NCBI RefSeq assembly: GCF_014696435.1
Contig: NZ_JACJQG010000003.1
Location: 62,001-126,000 of the forward strand
Length of the DNA stretch: 64,000 bases
Reading direction: 5' to 3'
Source: Calothrix anomala FACHB-343
GTDB lineage: Bacteria > Cyanobacteriota > Cyanobacteriia > Cyanobacteriales > Nostocaceae
Position numbers and translations under genes: made by a program
Notes under the pieces: generated by a model
Told to the model about the DNA's origin: nothing
Seen by the model: only the letters and a program-made list of their open reading frames with translations
The model's database searches: none
In this document: one piece after another, positions 1 through 9,516 of the stretch
Position numbering within the stretch: position 1 is the stretch's first letter
How the letters are laid out: every line of letters starts with the position of its first letter

Positions 1-57
1 TCCCAAAATCGCCCCGTTTTCCTCACCAGTTCTTGCAGAAACCAACCCACTACTCAT
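1..57 (-). CDS. Partial ORF of unknown function, runs off left edge
   Basis: An ATG on the minus strand at 57-55 opens a reading frame with no stop to the window edge, about 19 codons, beginning MSSGLVSARTG. It lies two bases downstream of the stop of the NlpC/P60 gene, so it could be the next gene of the same transcript. Too little is visible to assign a family, and chance openness over 19 codons is quite possible. Confidence 0.3.
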   Translation of the reverse strand, partial: MSSGLVSARTGEENGAILG

Positions 58-59
58 AT

Positions 60-767
60 TTATTTGCGCCCCTGTGGTTCATAACTCTTCACAACTCTGC
101 CAGCACCACGCAGTTGTTGATAATATGACCGACTAACCTCATCTCCTGTTTCCGTTAGTCGATCAATTCCTATGCCATTGCGTCCTTTATCTTTCCCCGA
201 ACTATGAATGTAGCAACTATCCCCTAAATAAAGTCCCACATGAGTTGCTTTTTCGGGATTACCAAAAAATATTAAATCCCCTGGTTCTAATTCAGCCATT
301 GCAACTGCTTGGGTAAAAGCTTCCTGTTGATAAGCATCTCGCGGTAACCAGATACCCACAGACACAAAAGCCGCTTGCATTAATCCCGAACAATCGTAAT
401 TCGGCCCCACCGTACCGCCCCAAAGGTAATAATTTGATTGTTGCATTGCTTGGTGAGTAAAAGCGATCGCACCCGGTAAGAGTTTTTTAATATCCGCAGC
501 CGATAATCTGGTTGCCCGATAAGGTAAAGTAGCTGTTTGTAATAAACCAACATCACTCAGAGATACCCACCCTGGGTAATCATCTTCACACAAATACACT
601 TCAACAGCTGCATCCTGAAAATTAGCACTTACCCACAGATGTCGCCCAGTCGCAGCTTGAGTTGCTAGGCGACTACATTCAGGTGAATCATATAAATTAA
701 GGTCAGCCAGACAATTGTACTCAGCCGATGTGAGATTTTGGATTGAAGATTCTAAATTAGATACCAT
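60..767 (-). CDS. NlpC/P60 family peptidoglycan endopeptidase (C40), SH3b N-domain
   Basis: Predicted gamma-D-glutamyl-L-diamino acid endopeptidase that trims murein peptides. The 235 residues match the length and layout of the cyanobacterial NlpC/P60 enzymes known from Anabaena and Nostoc: an SH3b-like N-terminal half (about 1-90) and a papain-like C-terminal domain. The nucleophile is Cys126 in YDCSG, with His176 (ATHVGLY) and His188 (YIHSSG) completing the triad. No signal peptide is visible, as is usual for this subfamily, which acts on cell-wall recycling peptides. Its start codon is only 22 bp from that of a divergent serine hydrolase, another cell-wall type enzyme. The family is certain; the exact substrate is inferred. 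Confidence 0.93.
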   Translation of the reverse strand: MVSNLESSIQNLTSAEYNCLADLNLYDSPECSRLATQAATGRHLWVSANFQDAAVEVYLCEDDYPGWVSLSDVGLLQTATLPYRATRLSAADIKKLLPGAIAFTHQAMQQSNYYLWGGTVGPNYDCSGLMQAAFVSVGIWLPRDAYQQEAFTQAVAMAELEPGDLIFFGNPEKATHVGLYLGDSCYIHSSGKDKGRNGIGIDRLTETGDEVSRSYYQQLRGAGRVVKSYEPQGRK

Positions 768-789
768 TCTGCAAGGTTATTAGCTAACA

Positions 790-1746
790 ATGATTTTTTT
801 CCGTAAAGACGAACAACTCGAAAATCTCGGTTCAAGTATATTAGAAGCGACTTGGGCAGAATTTCCCACATTAGCCCGAAATCAAATTGCTCTGACTTGG
901 ATTGTCTACGATCCGCCTGTACTAGTAAATACTGGTGGAGCATTAACACCAGATGCCTTTTGGAACCATACAGTCCGTGGTTTTACTTACCGGGGAGTCG
1001 AGCGAATTTACCCGGCAAGTGTGGTGAAATTATTTTATTTAGTAGCCGTTCACGAATGGTTAGACAAAGGCATGGTGCAACCTTCTAAAGAATTGGAAAG
1101 AGCCATGGGCGATATGATTGTTGATTCGAGTAACGATGCTACTAGCTTAATAGTTGATGTATTAACTGGTACTACATCCGGCCCGGAATTACCTCCCGGC
1201 CCCTTTGAAACTTGGAAATCCCAGCGCAATTTTATCAACCGCTATTATCAGTCTTTAGGTTGGGAAGAAATGCAGACAATTAACGTCTGTCAAAAAACCT
1301 GGGGTGATGGCCCTTATGGCAGAGAACGGGCATTTTATGGAGAAATGCTAGAAAATCGCAATATGCTGACCACAAATGCGATCGCTCGATTGTTACATAG
1401 TATAGTCGGGGGCGTTGCCGTTTCCAGTGCGCGATCGCAAGCCATGATGGGCTTACTTCAACGCAGTCTCAAAAGCGAAGATTTACCCACAGATGTAGAA
1501 GAAGACCAAGTTACAGGCTTTATCGGCGGTGGAATTCCCCAAGACGCGCAAATTTGGTCAAAAGCCGGATGGACAAATCAGGTACGCCATGATGCAGCAT
1601 ACATTGAAATCCGCGATCGCCATCCCTACCTTTTAGTCTTGTTCACAGAAGGTAAAGCCAACGCCAAAAACCGAGAGATTTTACCTTATGTCTCCAGACT
1701 AATTAGCGAAGCCGTCAGCAGTTTATCAATAGAGAATAGAGGCTAA
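790..1746 (+). CDS. Serine hydrolase, class A beta-lactamase / DD-peptidase fold
   Basis: A 318-residue member of the penicillin-recognising serine hydrolase fold. The SxxK motif is S77-V-V-K80, an SxN-like triad follows at S114-N115-D116, and the KTG-like box is replaced by S257-K-A-G-W261. There is no signal peptide, so a periplasmic beta-lactamase role is uncertain. A DD-peptidase-like or esterase activity on cell-wall material is equally possible. It is divergent to the NlpC/P60 gene with 22 bp between start codons, which fits a shared cell-wall theme. The gene stops immediately before a TCAACAG tandem repeat array. The weak third motif means substrate cannot be read from sequence. Confidence 0.82.
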   Translation: MIFFRKDEQLENLGSSILEATWAEFPTLARNQIALTWIVYDPPVLVNTGGALTPDAFWNHTVRGFTYRGVERIYPASVVKLFYLVAVHEWLDKGMVQPSKELERAMGDMIVDSSNDATSLIVDVLTGTTSGPELPPGPFETWKSQRNFINRYYQSLGWEEMQTINVCQKTWGDGPYGRERAFYGEMLENRNMLTTNAIARLLHSIVGGVAVSSARSQAMMGLLQRSLKSEDLPTDVEEDQVTGFIGGGIPQDAQIWSKAGWTNQVRHDAAYIEIRDRHPYLLVLFTEGKANAKNREILPYVSRLISEAVSSLSIENRG

Positions 1747-1840
1747 AGTCAACAGTCAACAGTCAACAGTCAACAGTCAACAGTCAACAGTCAACAGTCA
1801 ACAGTCAATAGTCAACAGTCAACAGTCAACAGTCAACAGT
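1747..1840. repeat. Heptad tandem repeat array (TCAACAG)n
   Basis: About 13 head-to-tail copies of TCAACAG with one variant TCAATAG, starting directly after the stop of the serine hydrolase. This is a short tandemly repeated repetitive sequence (STRR) typical of heterocystous cyanobacteria; the same unit recurs near 39.3, 48.3 and 62.5 kb. Confidence 0.95.
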
Positions 1841-2103
1841 AAAAATACTGATATCATCAGCTTTTGTGTCATTTGGAATAGTAAGTTGATTAACACCGTG
1901 GTATAAGAGAGAAAAAAAGCGATCGCCAACAAATGACCATTGACCATTGACTATTGACCATTGACCATTGACCACCTCAGTAATTCCGTCAAATACAGGA
2001 TGTAATAGTTAAACTTTTCGTGTTAAATAGTTACATGTTGTCAAGATTTCTTGAATCAACAGAAACAAACCGACATTTTATGTGTGGCAATATTGTGTAA
2101 GGA
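1841..2103. other. Intergenic region with a TGACCAT heptad array
   Basis: No gene is visible. Around 1933-1974 there are six copies of a TGACCAT/TGACTAT heptad, a second STRR family. The last 20 bases before 2104 carry an AAGGA ribosome-binding site. Confidence 0.75.
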
Positions 2104-2955
2104 GTGAATGTGAATAATATTTTTGTTCGTAAAACAAGCTTTTGGTTATCGAATCTAAGTGCGATCGCTATTTTAGGTACTACTGGCTTACCTACTTTCG
2201 CCCAAACAGCAGATACTATAGATAATCTAGGTAATCTAGGTAGTCAGCAGTTAAGTGAAGCTTCCACAACTGAGTCAGCCAACCCAGTAATTGCAACAGA
2301 AGCGACAAACCAACAACTACCTAATGAACCTACAACTTTCTTAGTTAAAGAAAAGTTACCTAATATTGCGACAATCAAAACTGCTAGCCGGATATTTACT
2401 CCCGTTCCCGGTACAGCAGAAACTACCGCAGCTGCGTTTGCACCCCAAAACCCAGAATCTACACCTACAGCATCAACGTCTCAACCAGCGAATACAACAG
2501 TAGCGCAAGCAGATATCGACCCCGGTAGACCTACTCGTGGTGGTAGAAGCTATATTGGTATTGCTGGTAACATCGGCTTGAGTGGTAGTGACTCAGCTTT
2601 AGGTGATGGTAACTTCGCCGTCATCAGTAAAGTTGGGCTAACAAACGCTATCTCAATTAGACCAGCAGCCATATTAGGAGATAACACTACAATTCTAGTT
2701 CCCCTCACCTATGATTTTACCTTTCAACAGGTAGCCGATCCATTTAGCGAACCTTTACCCATTGCGCCTTACGTAGGAATTGGTGCAGCCATTAAAACCG
2801 GCGATAATTCTGAAGCCGCCTTTTTATTATCCGGTGGGATTGATGTACCCTTAACTTCTCAATTTACCGGAACAGTTGGTGTCAACGCTGGCTTTTTTGA
2901 AAATACCGACATTGGTTTATTGGTAGGAGTTGGTTATAACTTTAGTGGCTTCTAA
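2104..2955 (+). CDS. Exported protein, putative outer-membrane beta-barrel
   Basis: A 283-residue protein of unrecognised family. An N-terminal signal-like hydrophobic stretch (about 14-32, ending near PTFAQ) is followed by a Ser/Thr/Pro-rich low-complexity region (40-145). A glycine-rich C-terminal domain has alternating hydrophobic segments and ends in YNFSGF. The terminal aromatic residue and strand pattern fit a small outer-membrane barrel. The start is GTG at 2104; AAGGA lies unusually close to it, so the in-frame GTG at 2110 may be the true start. It is flanked by heptad repeats upstream and a bidirectional terminator downstream. Function unknown. Confidence 0.7.
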   Translation: MNVNNIFVRKTSFWLSNLSAIAILGTTGLPTFAQTADTIDNLGNLGSQQLSEASTTESANPVIATEATNQQLPNEPTTFLVKEKLPNIATIKTASRIFTPVPGTAETTAAAFAPQNPESTPTASTSQPANTTVAQADIDPGRPTRGGRSYIGIAGNIGLSGSDSALGDGNFAVISKVGLTNAISIRPAAILGDNTTILVPLTYDFTFQQVADPFSEPLPIAPYVGIGAAIKTGDNSEAAFLLSGGIDVPLTSQFTGTVGVNAGFFENTDIGLLVGVGYNFSGF

Positions 2956-3046
2956 ATCCTAGCCTTGTCAATCCCCCGTAAAAAGCAGGGCTGTTTTATT
3001 TCATAAAAAGCCTGAAAATGCCAGGGTTTTCAACGAATATTTTGAG

Positions 3047-3082
3047 AAAATCACGCAAGGACAAAACCTTTGCGTGATTTTT
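3047..3082. terminator. Bidirectional hairpin terminator
   Basis: AAAATCACGCAAGG pairs with CCTTTGCGTGATTTT with one bulged base and a six-base loop. A T-rich run follows on the plus strand and the A-rich start serves the minus strand. It lies between the converging barrel gene and gcvP. Confidence 0.75.
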
Positions 3083-3207
3083 AATAGTTATGTATAGCTG
3101 TTGACAGTTGACTGTTGACAGTTGACAGACTTAAAAGCCTTTTATTGTCAGGGTTTTATCTTAGGTTGATGTCCTAATCTATCTGGCTACAGCTATATTA
3201 GCAGTAA

Positions 3208-6132
3208 CTATTGTTGGGAATAAGCCTCCATTGGGAGACAAGAACAGACGAAATTGCGATCGCCAAAAGCTGCATCAATTCTACCGACACTCGGCCAGAA
3301 TTTATGTTGACGAGTCCAAGGTGCGGGGTAGGCTGCTTGTTCGCGGGAATAGGGATGATTCCATTCGCCAGTAATTAAGCTTTCGGCAGTGTGGGGCGCA
3401 TTTTTCAAAACGTTATCCTGCGCATCCACTTTACCTGATTCAATTTCGGCGATTTCTTGGCGAATAGCAATTAAAGCCTCGCAAAAACGATCTAATTCTT
3501 CCTGAGATTCGCTTTCTGTGGGTTCCACCATGATTGTACCAGCCACAGGCCAGGAGACAGTCGGCGCGTGAAAGCCGTAATCCATCAGCCGTTTGGCGAC
3601 ATCATCAATTTCGATACCTGCCGATTTTTTCAGCGATCGCAAATCTAAAATACATTCATGGGCAACTAGTCCATTTTTCCCTTGATACAACACGGGATAA
3701 TACTGTTCAAGTCGCTTGGCGATATAGTTAGCGTTGAGGATTGCGACTTTAGTGGCTTGGGTTAAACCAGCCGCACCCATCATGGCAATATACATCCAAG
3801 AAATTACCAGGATACTAGCACTACCCCAAGGCGCAGCTGCTACCGCCCCTAATGTACCGCCTGTTTTAACTAATGGGTGTCCTGGGAGAAATTCTACCAG
3901 ATGGGAAGCCACGCCAATCGGCCCCATACCAGGGCCACCGCCACCATGCGGGATACAGAAGGTTTTGTGTAGGTTGAGGTGACAGACATCCGCGCCAATA
4001 TCGCCGGGGCGACAAATTCCCACTTGGGCGTTCATATTCGCCCCATCCATGTAAACCTGTCCACCATGTTCGTGAATCACAGCACAGATTTCTTGAATGG
4101 CTTCCTCAAACACCCCATGAGTTGAGGGATATGTCACCATTAACGCCGCTAATTCGCGACTGTGTTTTTCAGCTTTAGCTTTGAGGTCGTTAACGTCAAT
4201 ATTACCTTGTGCATCACAGGCAACGGCGACAACTTTCATTCCGCACATCACCGCGCTAGCTGGGTTGGTTCCATGTGCTGAGGTGGGAATCAAGCAGACG
4301 TTACGGTGTGCTTCGCCTCGGCTTTGATGATATTCGTGAATTACCAACAACCCGGCGTATTCACCTTGAGAACCGGCGTTTGGTTGCAGAGAAATTCCCG
4401 CAAATCCTGTAATTTCAGCTAACCATGATTCTAGTTGCTGAAAGAGGATTTGATAACCCAGGGTTTGTGATGGCGGTGCAAAGGGATGAATTTTGCCAAA
4501 TTCTGCCCAGGTAACGGGTATCATCTCCGCAGTGGCGTTTAACTTCATCGTGCATGATCCTAAGGGAATCATCGATGTTGTTAAAGATAAATCCTTAGTT
4601 TCTAGCTGATGTAGGTAACGCAGTAACTCGGTTTCTGAGTGATAGCGGTTAAATACGGGATGAGTTAGGTAATTGCTGGTACGGGTAAAAGTTGAGTTTT
4701 GTAAAGGCGATGGACGTTGTGTGGCGATCGCATCTGCAATTTCGGCAAAATCAAAATCTAGGCGATCGCTATTAGCAAAAATCTGCCATAGTTCTATCAC
4801 ATCATCGACTGTGGTTGTCTCATCTAAAGAAATACCCACCTCAGTCTCAGCAAAAATGCGTAAATTAATATTACGTGCTTGGCAACCTGCGAGAATTGTC
4901 TCTAAATTGCGTCTTCCCAGTTCTACCCGCAAAGTATCAAAAAACGGTTCCGAACTGATGCTGTAACCGAGACGCTTCAATCCAGCCGCCAAAATTAAAG
5001 TTAGCTGATGGATATTCTCGGCAATATTCTTCAATCCATCCGGGCCGTGATAAACAGCGTACATACTCGCCATCACAGCCAACAAAACTTGAGCAGTACA
5101 AATATTACTTGTAGCTTTTTCCCGGCGAATATGTTGTTCGCGGGTTTGTAAAGCTAAACGTAATGCAGGTTTACCTTGGGCATCTTTGGATACACCAACA
5201 ATTCGCCCGGGAACTTGCCGCTTATACTCTTCCTTTGTAGCAAAGTATGCTGCATGAGGGCCACCAAATCCCAAAGGAATACCGAAACGCTGCGTACTAC
5301 CAATAGCAATATCAGCTCCAAATTCACCAGGAGGGGTGAGTAAAGTTAAGCTTAGGGGATCTGCTGCTACCGTCACCAATGCACCCTTAGCATGGGCTTT
5401 TTCGATAAAAGCGCGGTAGTCGTAAACTGTGCCATCACTCGCAGGGTATTGCAGAACTGCGCCAAATATTGGTTGCTCAAAATCAAAGGTTTGATGATCG
5501 CCAATAATAATATTTATCCCCAGAGGTTTAGCCCTGGTTTGCAGTACATCAATGGTTTGGGGATGACAATCATGAGAAACAAAATAGGCGTTGGCTTTAT
5601 TTTTACAAACGCCGTAACTCAAACTCATAGCTTCGGCGGCGGCTGTTCCTTCATCGAGTAATGAAGCATTAGCAATTTCCAAACCCGTTAAATCTATGAT
5701 TAGCGTCTGGAAATTTAACAGCGCCTCCAAGCGTCCTTGGGCGATTTCTGGCTGATAAGGAGTGTAAGCTGTATACCAACCAGGGTTTTCTAGGATATTG
5801 CGCTGAATCACTGGTGGAGTGATGCAGTCGTAATAACCCATACCAATAAAGGAACGGAAAATTTGATTTTTCTCAGCAATTTTTTTTAATTGACCTAAGG
5901 CTACGTACTCAGATTGAGCCTCTGGTAATTTTAATCCTCCCTTGAGGCGAATTCCTTGAGGTACAGTTTGATCGATTAACGCATCCAGGCTGGAAATACC
6001 TAATACATCGAGCATATGCTTGATGTCATCAGAGTTAGGCCCGATATGCCTTTGTATAAAATTATCTAACTTTTGCTTCCTTTGGTCTAAGATTTGGCGA
6101 TCGCTAGACTTGGGAATAGGGGCTTTTACCAC
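3208..6132 (-). CDS. gcvP: Glycine dehydrogenase (decarboxylating), glycine cleavage P-protein
   Basis: This PLP-dependent P-protein decarboxylates glycine and passes the aminomethyl group to the lipoyl arm of GcvH. In cyanobacteria the system handles photorespiratory glycine and one-carbon supply. At 974 residues it is the long homodimeric form with both halves fused. The N-terminal part has [12 protein letters not shown]. The PLP lysine lies near residue 720 in [16 protein letters not shown], followed by the glycine-rich loop. It is the last gene of gcvT-gcvH-gcvP on the minus strand; a 203-bp gap containing heptad repeats separates it from gcvH. No defects are visible. Confidence 0.98.
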   Translation of the reverse strand: MVKAPIPKSSDRQILDQRKQKLDNFIQRHIGPNSDDIKHMLDVLGISSLDALIDQTVPQGIRLKGGLKLPEAQSEYVALGQLKKIAEKNQIFRSFIGMGYYDCITPPVIQRNILENPGWYTAYTPYQPEIAQGRLEALLNFQTLIIDLTGLEIANASLLDEGTAAAEAMSLSYGVCKNKANAYFVSHDCHPQTIDVLQTRAKPLGINIIIGDHQTFDFEQPIFGAVLQYPASDGTVYDYRAFIEKAHAKGALVTVAADPLSLTLLTPPGEFGADIAIGSTQRFGIPLGFGGPHAAYFATKEEYKRQVPGRIVGVSKDAQGKPALRLALQTREQHIRREKATSNICTAQVLLAVMASMYAVYHGPDGLKNIAENIHQLTLILAAGLKRLGYSISSEPFFDTLRVELGRRNLETILAGCQARNINLRIFAETEVGISLDETTTVDDVIELWQIFANSDRLDFDFAEIADAIATQRPSPLQNSTFTRTSNYLTHPVFNRYHSETELLRYLHQLETKDLSLTTSMIPLGSCTMKLNATAEMIPVTWAEFGKIHPFAPPSQTLGYQILFQQLESWLAEITGFAGISLQPNAGSQGEYAGLLVIHEYHQSRGEAHRNVCLIPTSAHGTNPASAVMCGMKVVAVACDAQGNIDVNDLKAKAEKHSRELAALMVTYPSTHGVFEEAIQEICAVIHEHGGQVYMDGANMNAQVGICRPGDIGADVCHLNLHKTFCIPHGGGGPGMGPIGVASHLVEFLPGHPLVKTGGTLGAVAAAPWGSASILVISWMYIAMMGAAGLTQATKVAILNANYIAKRLEQYYPVLYQGKNGLVAHECILDLRSLKKSAGIEIDDVAKRLMDYGFHAPTVSWPVAGTIMVEPTESESQEELDRFCEALIAIRQEIAEIESGKVDAQDNVLKNAPHTAESLITGEWNHPYSREQAAYPAPWTRQHKFWPSVGRIDAAFGDRNFVCSCLPMEAYSQQ

Positions 6133-6186
6133 AAATTGCTCTCCCGATGGAACTATTTAATATTTTGCAATAAATATGAGGGAATT

Positions 6187-6283
6187 GGGCATGGGGCATT
6201 GGGCATTGGGCATTGGGCATTGGGCATTGGGCAAAAGTCAAATAGAATTCTTAATTTTGAATTTTGAATTTTGAATTTTGAAT
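6187..6283. repeat. Two adjacent heptad arrays, GGGCATT and GAATTTT
   Basis: At 6187-6232 the unit GGGCATT repeats about six times; at 6247-6283 TTTTGAA repeats four to five times. They sit in the gcvH-gcvP spacer. The same two arrays appear side by side after the pentapeptide gene (8806-8882), so they seem to travel as a pair. Confidence 0.9.
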
Positions 6284-6335
6284 TTTTTGTCCTCCTTGTC
6301 CCCCTTCCCTTGTCCCTCCCCAGCCCCCTGCCCTA

Positions 6336-6716
6336 TTACTCTGCCACCAAGGCTTTATACTCTTCTGCACTCAAAGCATCATTGATTTCATCGAGATCGT
6401 TGACGCGAACTTTGAGAAACCACGCCTCACCGTAGGGATCTTCTGCGAGTAGATCTGGATTATCGATCAATTCATCATTGCGTTCGATTACTGTACCGGA
6501 AATTGGCGCATACAGGGTTTCAACAGCTTTTACTGATTCAATCGTGCCAATAGTATCTCCCTTAGCGATCGCGTCGCTAACTTCAGGCAGTTCCAAGAAC
6601 ACGATATCGCCTAATTGATCTACGGCAAATTCGGTAATGCCAATAGTAGCAATTTCCCCTTCTAACCGCACGTATTCATGAGTATCCAGGTATTTTAAAT
6701 CTTCAGGATAGTCCAT
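6336..6716 (-). CDS. gcvH: Glycine cleavage system H protein
   Basis: Lipoyl carrier of the glycine cleavage complex, shuttling the methylamine intermediate between P-, T- and L-proteins. Its 126 residues are standard. The lipoylated lysine is K63 in [15 protein letters not shown], the conserved hairpin of this family. The N-terminus [10 protein letters not shown] is typical of cyanobacterial GcvH. It lies between gcvT (140 bp upstream) and gcvP on the same strand and is probably co-transcribed, although the spacers are large enough for internal promoters. Confidence 0.98.
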   Translation of the reverse strand: MDYPEDLKYLDTHEYVRLEGEIATIGITEFAVDQLGDIVFLELPEVSDAIAKGDTIGTIESVKAVETLYAPISGTVIERNDELIDNPDLLAEDPYGEAWFLKVRVNDLDEINDALSAEEYKALVAE

Positions 6717-6856
6717 AGATTTCCCTCATCACATCAAAAAAATTATTGCCTCAAGATAAATCCCAGGCATATCTGGTAATTAACCATACTTTGACTGGCA
6801 ATTTTTAGATAGTATTGCCAATGTGAAATTTTTGAATTTGGCTTAGGTGCGTTAGC

Positions 6857-7996
6857 TTAGTTAGTCACGCGATTTTGGGAACGGTAAAAAGGTCGTTTAA
6901 CCACAGATGTGGGGTAAGTTTTACCGCGAATTTCCACTTCTAGTTGCTGACCCACAGAGGCTAGCTTTGAAGGGACATAGGCTAAAGCAACAGGATAACC
7001 AAGTGTAGGTGAGATTGTACCACTGGTAACTTCCCCTACTACTTTACCTGAAGATAATACTTGGTAACCATGACGGGCAATATTCCTACCGGACATTTGC
7101 AAACCCACCAAGCGACGCTGCAAGCCAGCTGCTTTTTGTTGTTCTAAAATGGCACGACCAATAAACTCACCTTTGGTATCTAAGTGTACCAGCCAACCTA
7201 AACCTGCTTCTAAGGGTGTAGTGTTGTCATCGATATCTTGCCCATAAAGTGCCATTGCCGCTTCTAGTCTCAGGGTATCTCTAGCACCCAACCCGCAGGG
7301 AATGACACCAGCATCATAAAGACGTTGCCATAATTCTATACCCACTTCGGGATCGACCATGATCTCAAATCCATCTTCGCCAGTGTAGCCTGTACGGGCG
7401 AGGAAGCCTGTTTTATCTAGTATTGGTGCTTGCAGGTGTCCAAAGGCTTTTATGGGGTGTAAATCTGCTTCTACTAGGGGCTGGAGATAATTAATAGCTT
7501 TTGGCCCTTGTACAGCTAGTAACACTTTATCTTTTGATAGGTCTTGAAATTCTGCTGTTTTCAAGTCCAGGTGTTGCAATAGCCATGCTTTATCTTTATC
7601 TGTGGTTGCCGCATTGACAATAATTGCTACTTGTTGCTTACCAGTGCTGTCTTCACCTTGGTAATAAACAATAATGTCGTCAATAATTCCGCCCTGGGGA
7701 TTTAACAATACTGTATATTGCGCTTGACCTGGTTTGAGACGGTTTAAGTCTGAGGGAACTAAAGCCTGTAGTTGAGAAATTGGATTGTCACCGACGAGAG
7801 TAAATTTACCCATGTGGGAAATATCAAACATGCCGGCAGCATTTCTCACCGCTTCATGTTCGCTGGTAATCCCCGCAAACTGTACTGGCATTTCCCAACC
7901 ACCAAAGCTGGTGAGGCGTGCTTTCAGTTCCACACCCAGTTGATATAAAGGAGTTCTCGCCAAAGATAAGGCGATTTCTGATTCTTGATTAGCCAC
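6857..7996 (-). CDS. gcvT: Aminomethyltransferase, glycine cleavage T-protein
   Basis: Transfers the one-carbon unit from aminomethyl-lipoyl GcvH to tetrahydrofolate and releases ammonia. The 379 residues include the GCV_T domain (MFDISHMGKF near the N-terminus, TGYTGEDGFEIMV in the middle, GLGARDTLRLEAAM with the folate-site aspartate) and the C-terminal barrel domain (VGEVTSGTISPTLG). It is the first gene of the minus-strand gcvT-gcvH-gcvP set. The upstream spacer contains a MITE-like element. I saw no recognisable glycine riboswitch there. Confidence 0.98.
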   Translation of the reverse strand: MANQESEIALSLARTPLYQLGVELKARLTSFGGWEMPVQFAGITSEHEAVRNAAGMFDISHMGKFTLVGDNPISQLQALVPSDLNRLKPGQAQYTVLLNPQGGIIDDIIVYYQGEDSTGKQQVAIIVNAATTDKDKAWLLQHLDLKTAEFQDLSKDKVLLAVQGPKAINYLQPLVEADLHPIKAFGHLQAPILDKTGFLARTGYTGEDGFEIMVDPEVGIELWQRLYDAGVIPCGLGARDTLRLEAAMALYGQDIDDNTTPLEAGLGWLVHLDTKGEFIGRAILEQQKAAGLQRRLVGLQMSGRNIARHGYQVLSSGKVVGEVTSGTISPTLGYPVALAYVPSKLASVGQQLEVEIRGKTYPTSVVKRPFYRSQNRVTN

Positions 7997-8100
7997 AGAT
8001 CTTTTTGTGTTTGCGATCGCACTTTAACATCTATCTATCCTAAGAGATGGGCATGGGGCATTGGGCAAAATTACGTCAGTAAGAAGGTGGAGTTTTTCAT

Positions 8101-8252
8101 ACTTCTAGGACTTACACAGTGTCATATATTGTTCATGCTTTTTGTCAATGGTCAATAGTCCACAGTCCAAAAACCTGAATTTTGACCATTGACTTTTGAC
8201 TTTTGACCACCCTTGTGAGGGTTTTTGTGTTCGGTGCGTAAGTCCTAACTTC
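8101..8252. mobile_element. MITE-like element with 13-bp terminal inverted repeats and 5-bp target duplication
   Basis: TAGGACTTACACA (8106-8118) and TGCGTAAGTCCTA (8235-8247) are inverted repeats matching at 12 of 13 positions. Both are flanked outside by the direct repeat ACTTC (8101-8105, 8248-8252), as expected for transposition. The 142-bp interior has no ORF; it contains TGACTTT/TGACCAT heptads and a small hairpin followed by Ts (8209-8226). It lies in the 314-bp spacer between divergent gcvT and the pentapeptide gene. Confidence 0.72.
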
Positions 8253-8310
8253 ATTCCAGTAGGCTTTAATAGTTAATGGCAGAATTGTTGAGATTTATTA
8301 AGCAAAAGTT

Positions 8311-8805
8311 ATGAAGTATAGGCGAGTACTAGCTAGCTTGGTCTTAGCTATGGTTCTTTTCTTATTTCCCTTATCGGCACAAGCTGCAAGTTCTTCCAGT
8401 ATTACCCGTTCTGCTGGCGACGAACTTAAAGGTAAGGATTATTCTGGACAAAGCCTGATTGGCTCAGAGTTTACCAATATCAATTTAGAAAACGCCAATT
8501 TTACCAATGCTGACCTACGCGGCGGCGTATTTAACGGTACGGTTTTGCAGGGAGTCAATTTTCATGGCGTTGATTTTAGTAATGGTATCGCCTACCTAGC
8601 CAAGTTCAAAAATGCTGATTTAAGCGATGGAATTTTCACAGAGGCCATGATGTTACGTTCTACTTTTGACGAAGTTAACATCACAGGCGCAGATTTTACC
8701 AATGCAGTCTTAGATGGAGTCCAAGTTAAGAAACTTTGTGCTAAAGCTAGCGGCATTAATTCCAAAACTGGCGTAAATACTCGCGAGTCGTTAGGTTGTA
8801 GGTAG
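8311..8805 (+). CDS. Pentapeptide-repeat protein, exported to lumen or periplasm
   Basis: A 164-residue protein with a signal peptide (hydrophobic 5-22, likely cut after AQA near 26) and a right-handed quadrilateral beta-helix of pentapeptides (about 40-135). Examples are LENANFTNADLRGGVF and GVNFHGVDFSNG, with the usual A(D/N)LXX pattern. A C-terminal pair of cysteines (KLCAKASG and SLGCR) may form a disulfide cap, as in cyanobacterial thylakoid-lumen pentapeptide proteins. The molecular role of such lumenal proteins is generally unknown. It stands alone, followed by paired heptad arrays. Confidence 0.88.
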   Translation: MKYRRVLASLVLAMVLFLFPLSAQAASSSSITRSAGDELKGKDYSGQSLIGSEFTNINLENANFTNADLRGGVFNGTVLQGVNFHGVDFSNGIAYLAKFKNADLSDGIFTEAMMLRSTFDEVNITGADFTNAVLDGVQVKKLCAKASGINSKTGVNTRESLGCR

Positions 8806-9205
8806 GCATGGGGCATTGGGTATGGGGCTATGGGGCAAATAGAATTCTTAATTTTGAATTTTGAATTTTGAATTTTGAATTGTTTGTCCCCCTCTCCCCC
8901 TACTCCCGACACAAGGGTTTTCACTAAGTATTTATTCCTACAAAATGGGTGGTTTCGAGGGCAACAATCACCTTAAAAACACAAAAAATCCTGAAATCTA
9001 TATAAATTAACGGTTTCATATATCCACATCAGGCGACTACACCTTAGAATGATTCATTGAAAAGTCGAGCCGATGGGATTTGCAGCCATTTTGAGTAAAA
9101 CTGCTCCCAAAGGATGACTTTTGTATTAGTACAGACAGAGATTTGCGTAAGGATGCATCAGGTTGTGTCTATGCTGAATCTCAAATAAACCTCAAGGAGT
9201 TTGAT
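8806..9205. other. Spacer before the HU gene with heptad arrays
   Basis: The first 75 bases hold GGGCATT- and GAATTTT-type repeats, a second copy of the paired arrays seen in the gcvH-gcvP gap. The rest has no gene. In-frame codons extend upstream from the HU gene to 9143 but do not resemble HU, so they are treated as leader. Confidence 0.6.
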
Positions 9206-9490
9206 ATGAATAAAGGTGAATTAGTTGATGCAGTAGCTGAAAAGGCTAGCGTAACCAAGAAGCAAGCAGATGCAGTTCTGACTGCGGCTTTGGAAACCAT
9301 CATTGAAGCTGTATCCTCTGGCGATAAGGTAACCCTGGTAGGCTTCGGTTCTTTTGAATCACGGGAACGCAAAGCCCGTGAAGGCCGTAACCCCAAAACC
9401 AACGAAAAGATGGAAATTCCTGCTACCAAGGTTCCTGCTTTCTCTGCTGGTAAGTTGTTTAGAGAAAAGGTTGCACCCCCAAAAGCTTAA
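9206..9490 (+). CDS. hup: DNA-binding protein HU
   Basis: A 94-residue histone-like HU protein that binds and bends DNA without strong sequence specificity. It has the complete HU fold: MNKGELVDAVAEKASVTKKQ helices, the VTLVGFGSFE core and the arm motif RKAREGRNPKTNEKMEIP, ending FSAGKLFREKV. The start is ATG 9206, preceded by AAGGAG at 9194-9199. An alternative upstream start would add a non-homologous extension. In heterocystous cyanobacteria HU has been linked to heterocyst differentiation. The downstream CobD-like gene begins 26 bp later with only a weak hairpin between, so read-through is possible. Confidence 0.97.
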   Translation: MNKGELVDAVAEKASVTKKQADAVLTAALETIIEAVSSGDKVTLVGFGSFESRERKAREGRNPKTNEKMEIPATKVPAFSAGKLFREKVAPPKA

Positions 9491-9516
9491 GTTCTTTTTT
9501 TAGGAACTTTGATTTA

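Noticed and set aside
1747-1840. Regular repeats resembling a CRISPR array
   Set aside because: Units are seven bases in direct tandem without spacers; this is an STRR array. The same applies to the other arrays in the window.
7997-8310. Glycine riboswitch upstream of gcvT
   Set aside because: No tandem aptamer-like conserved core was recognisable; the region is mostly the MITE-like element and heptads. A covariance search would decide.
9143-9205. 21-codon extension of HU
   Set aside because: HU proteins start at MNKGELV; a good AAGGAG site lies just before ATG 9206.
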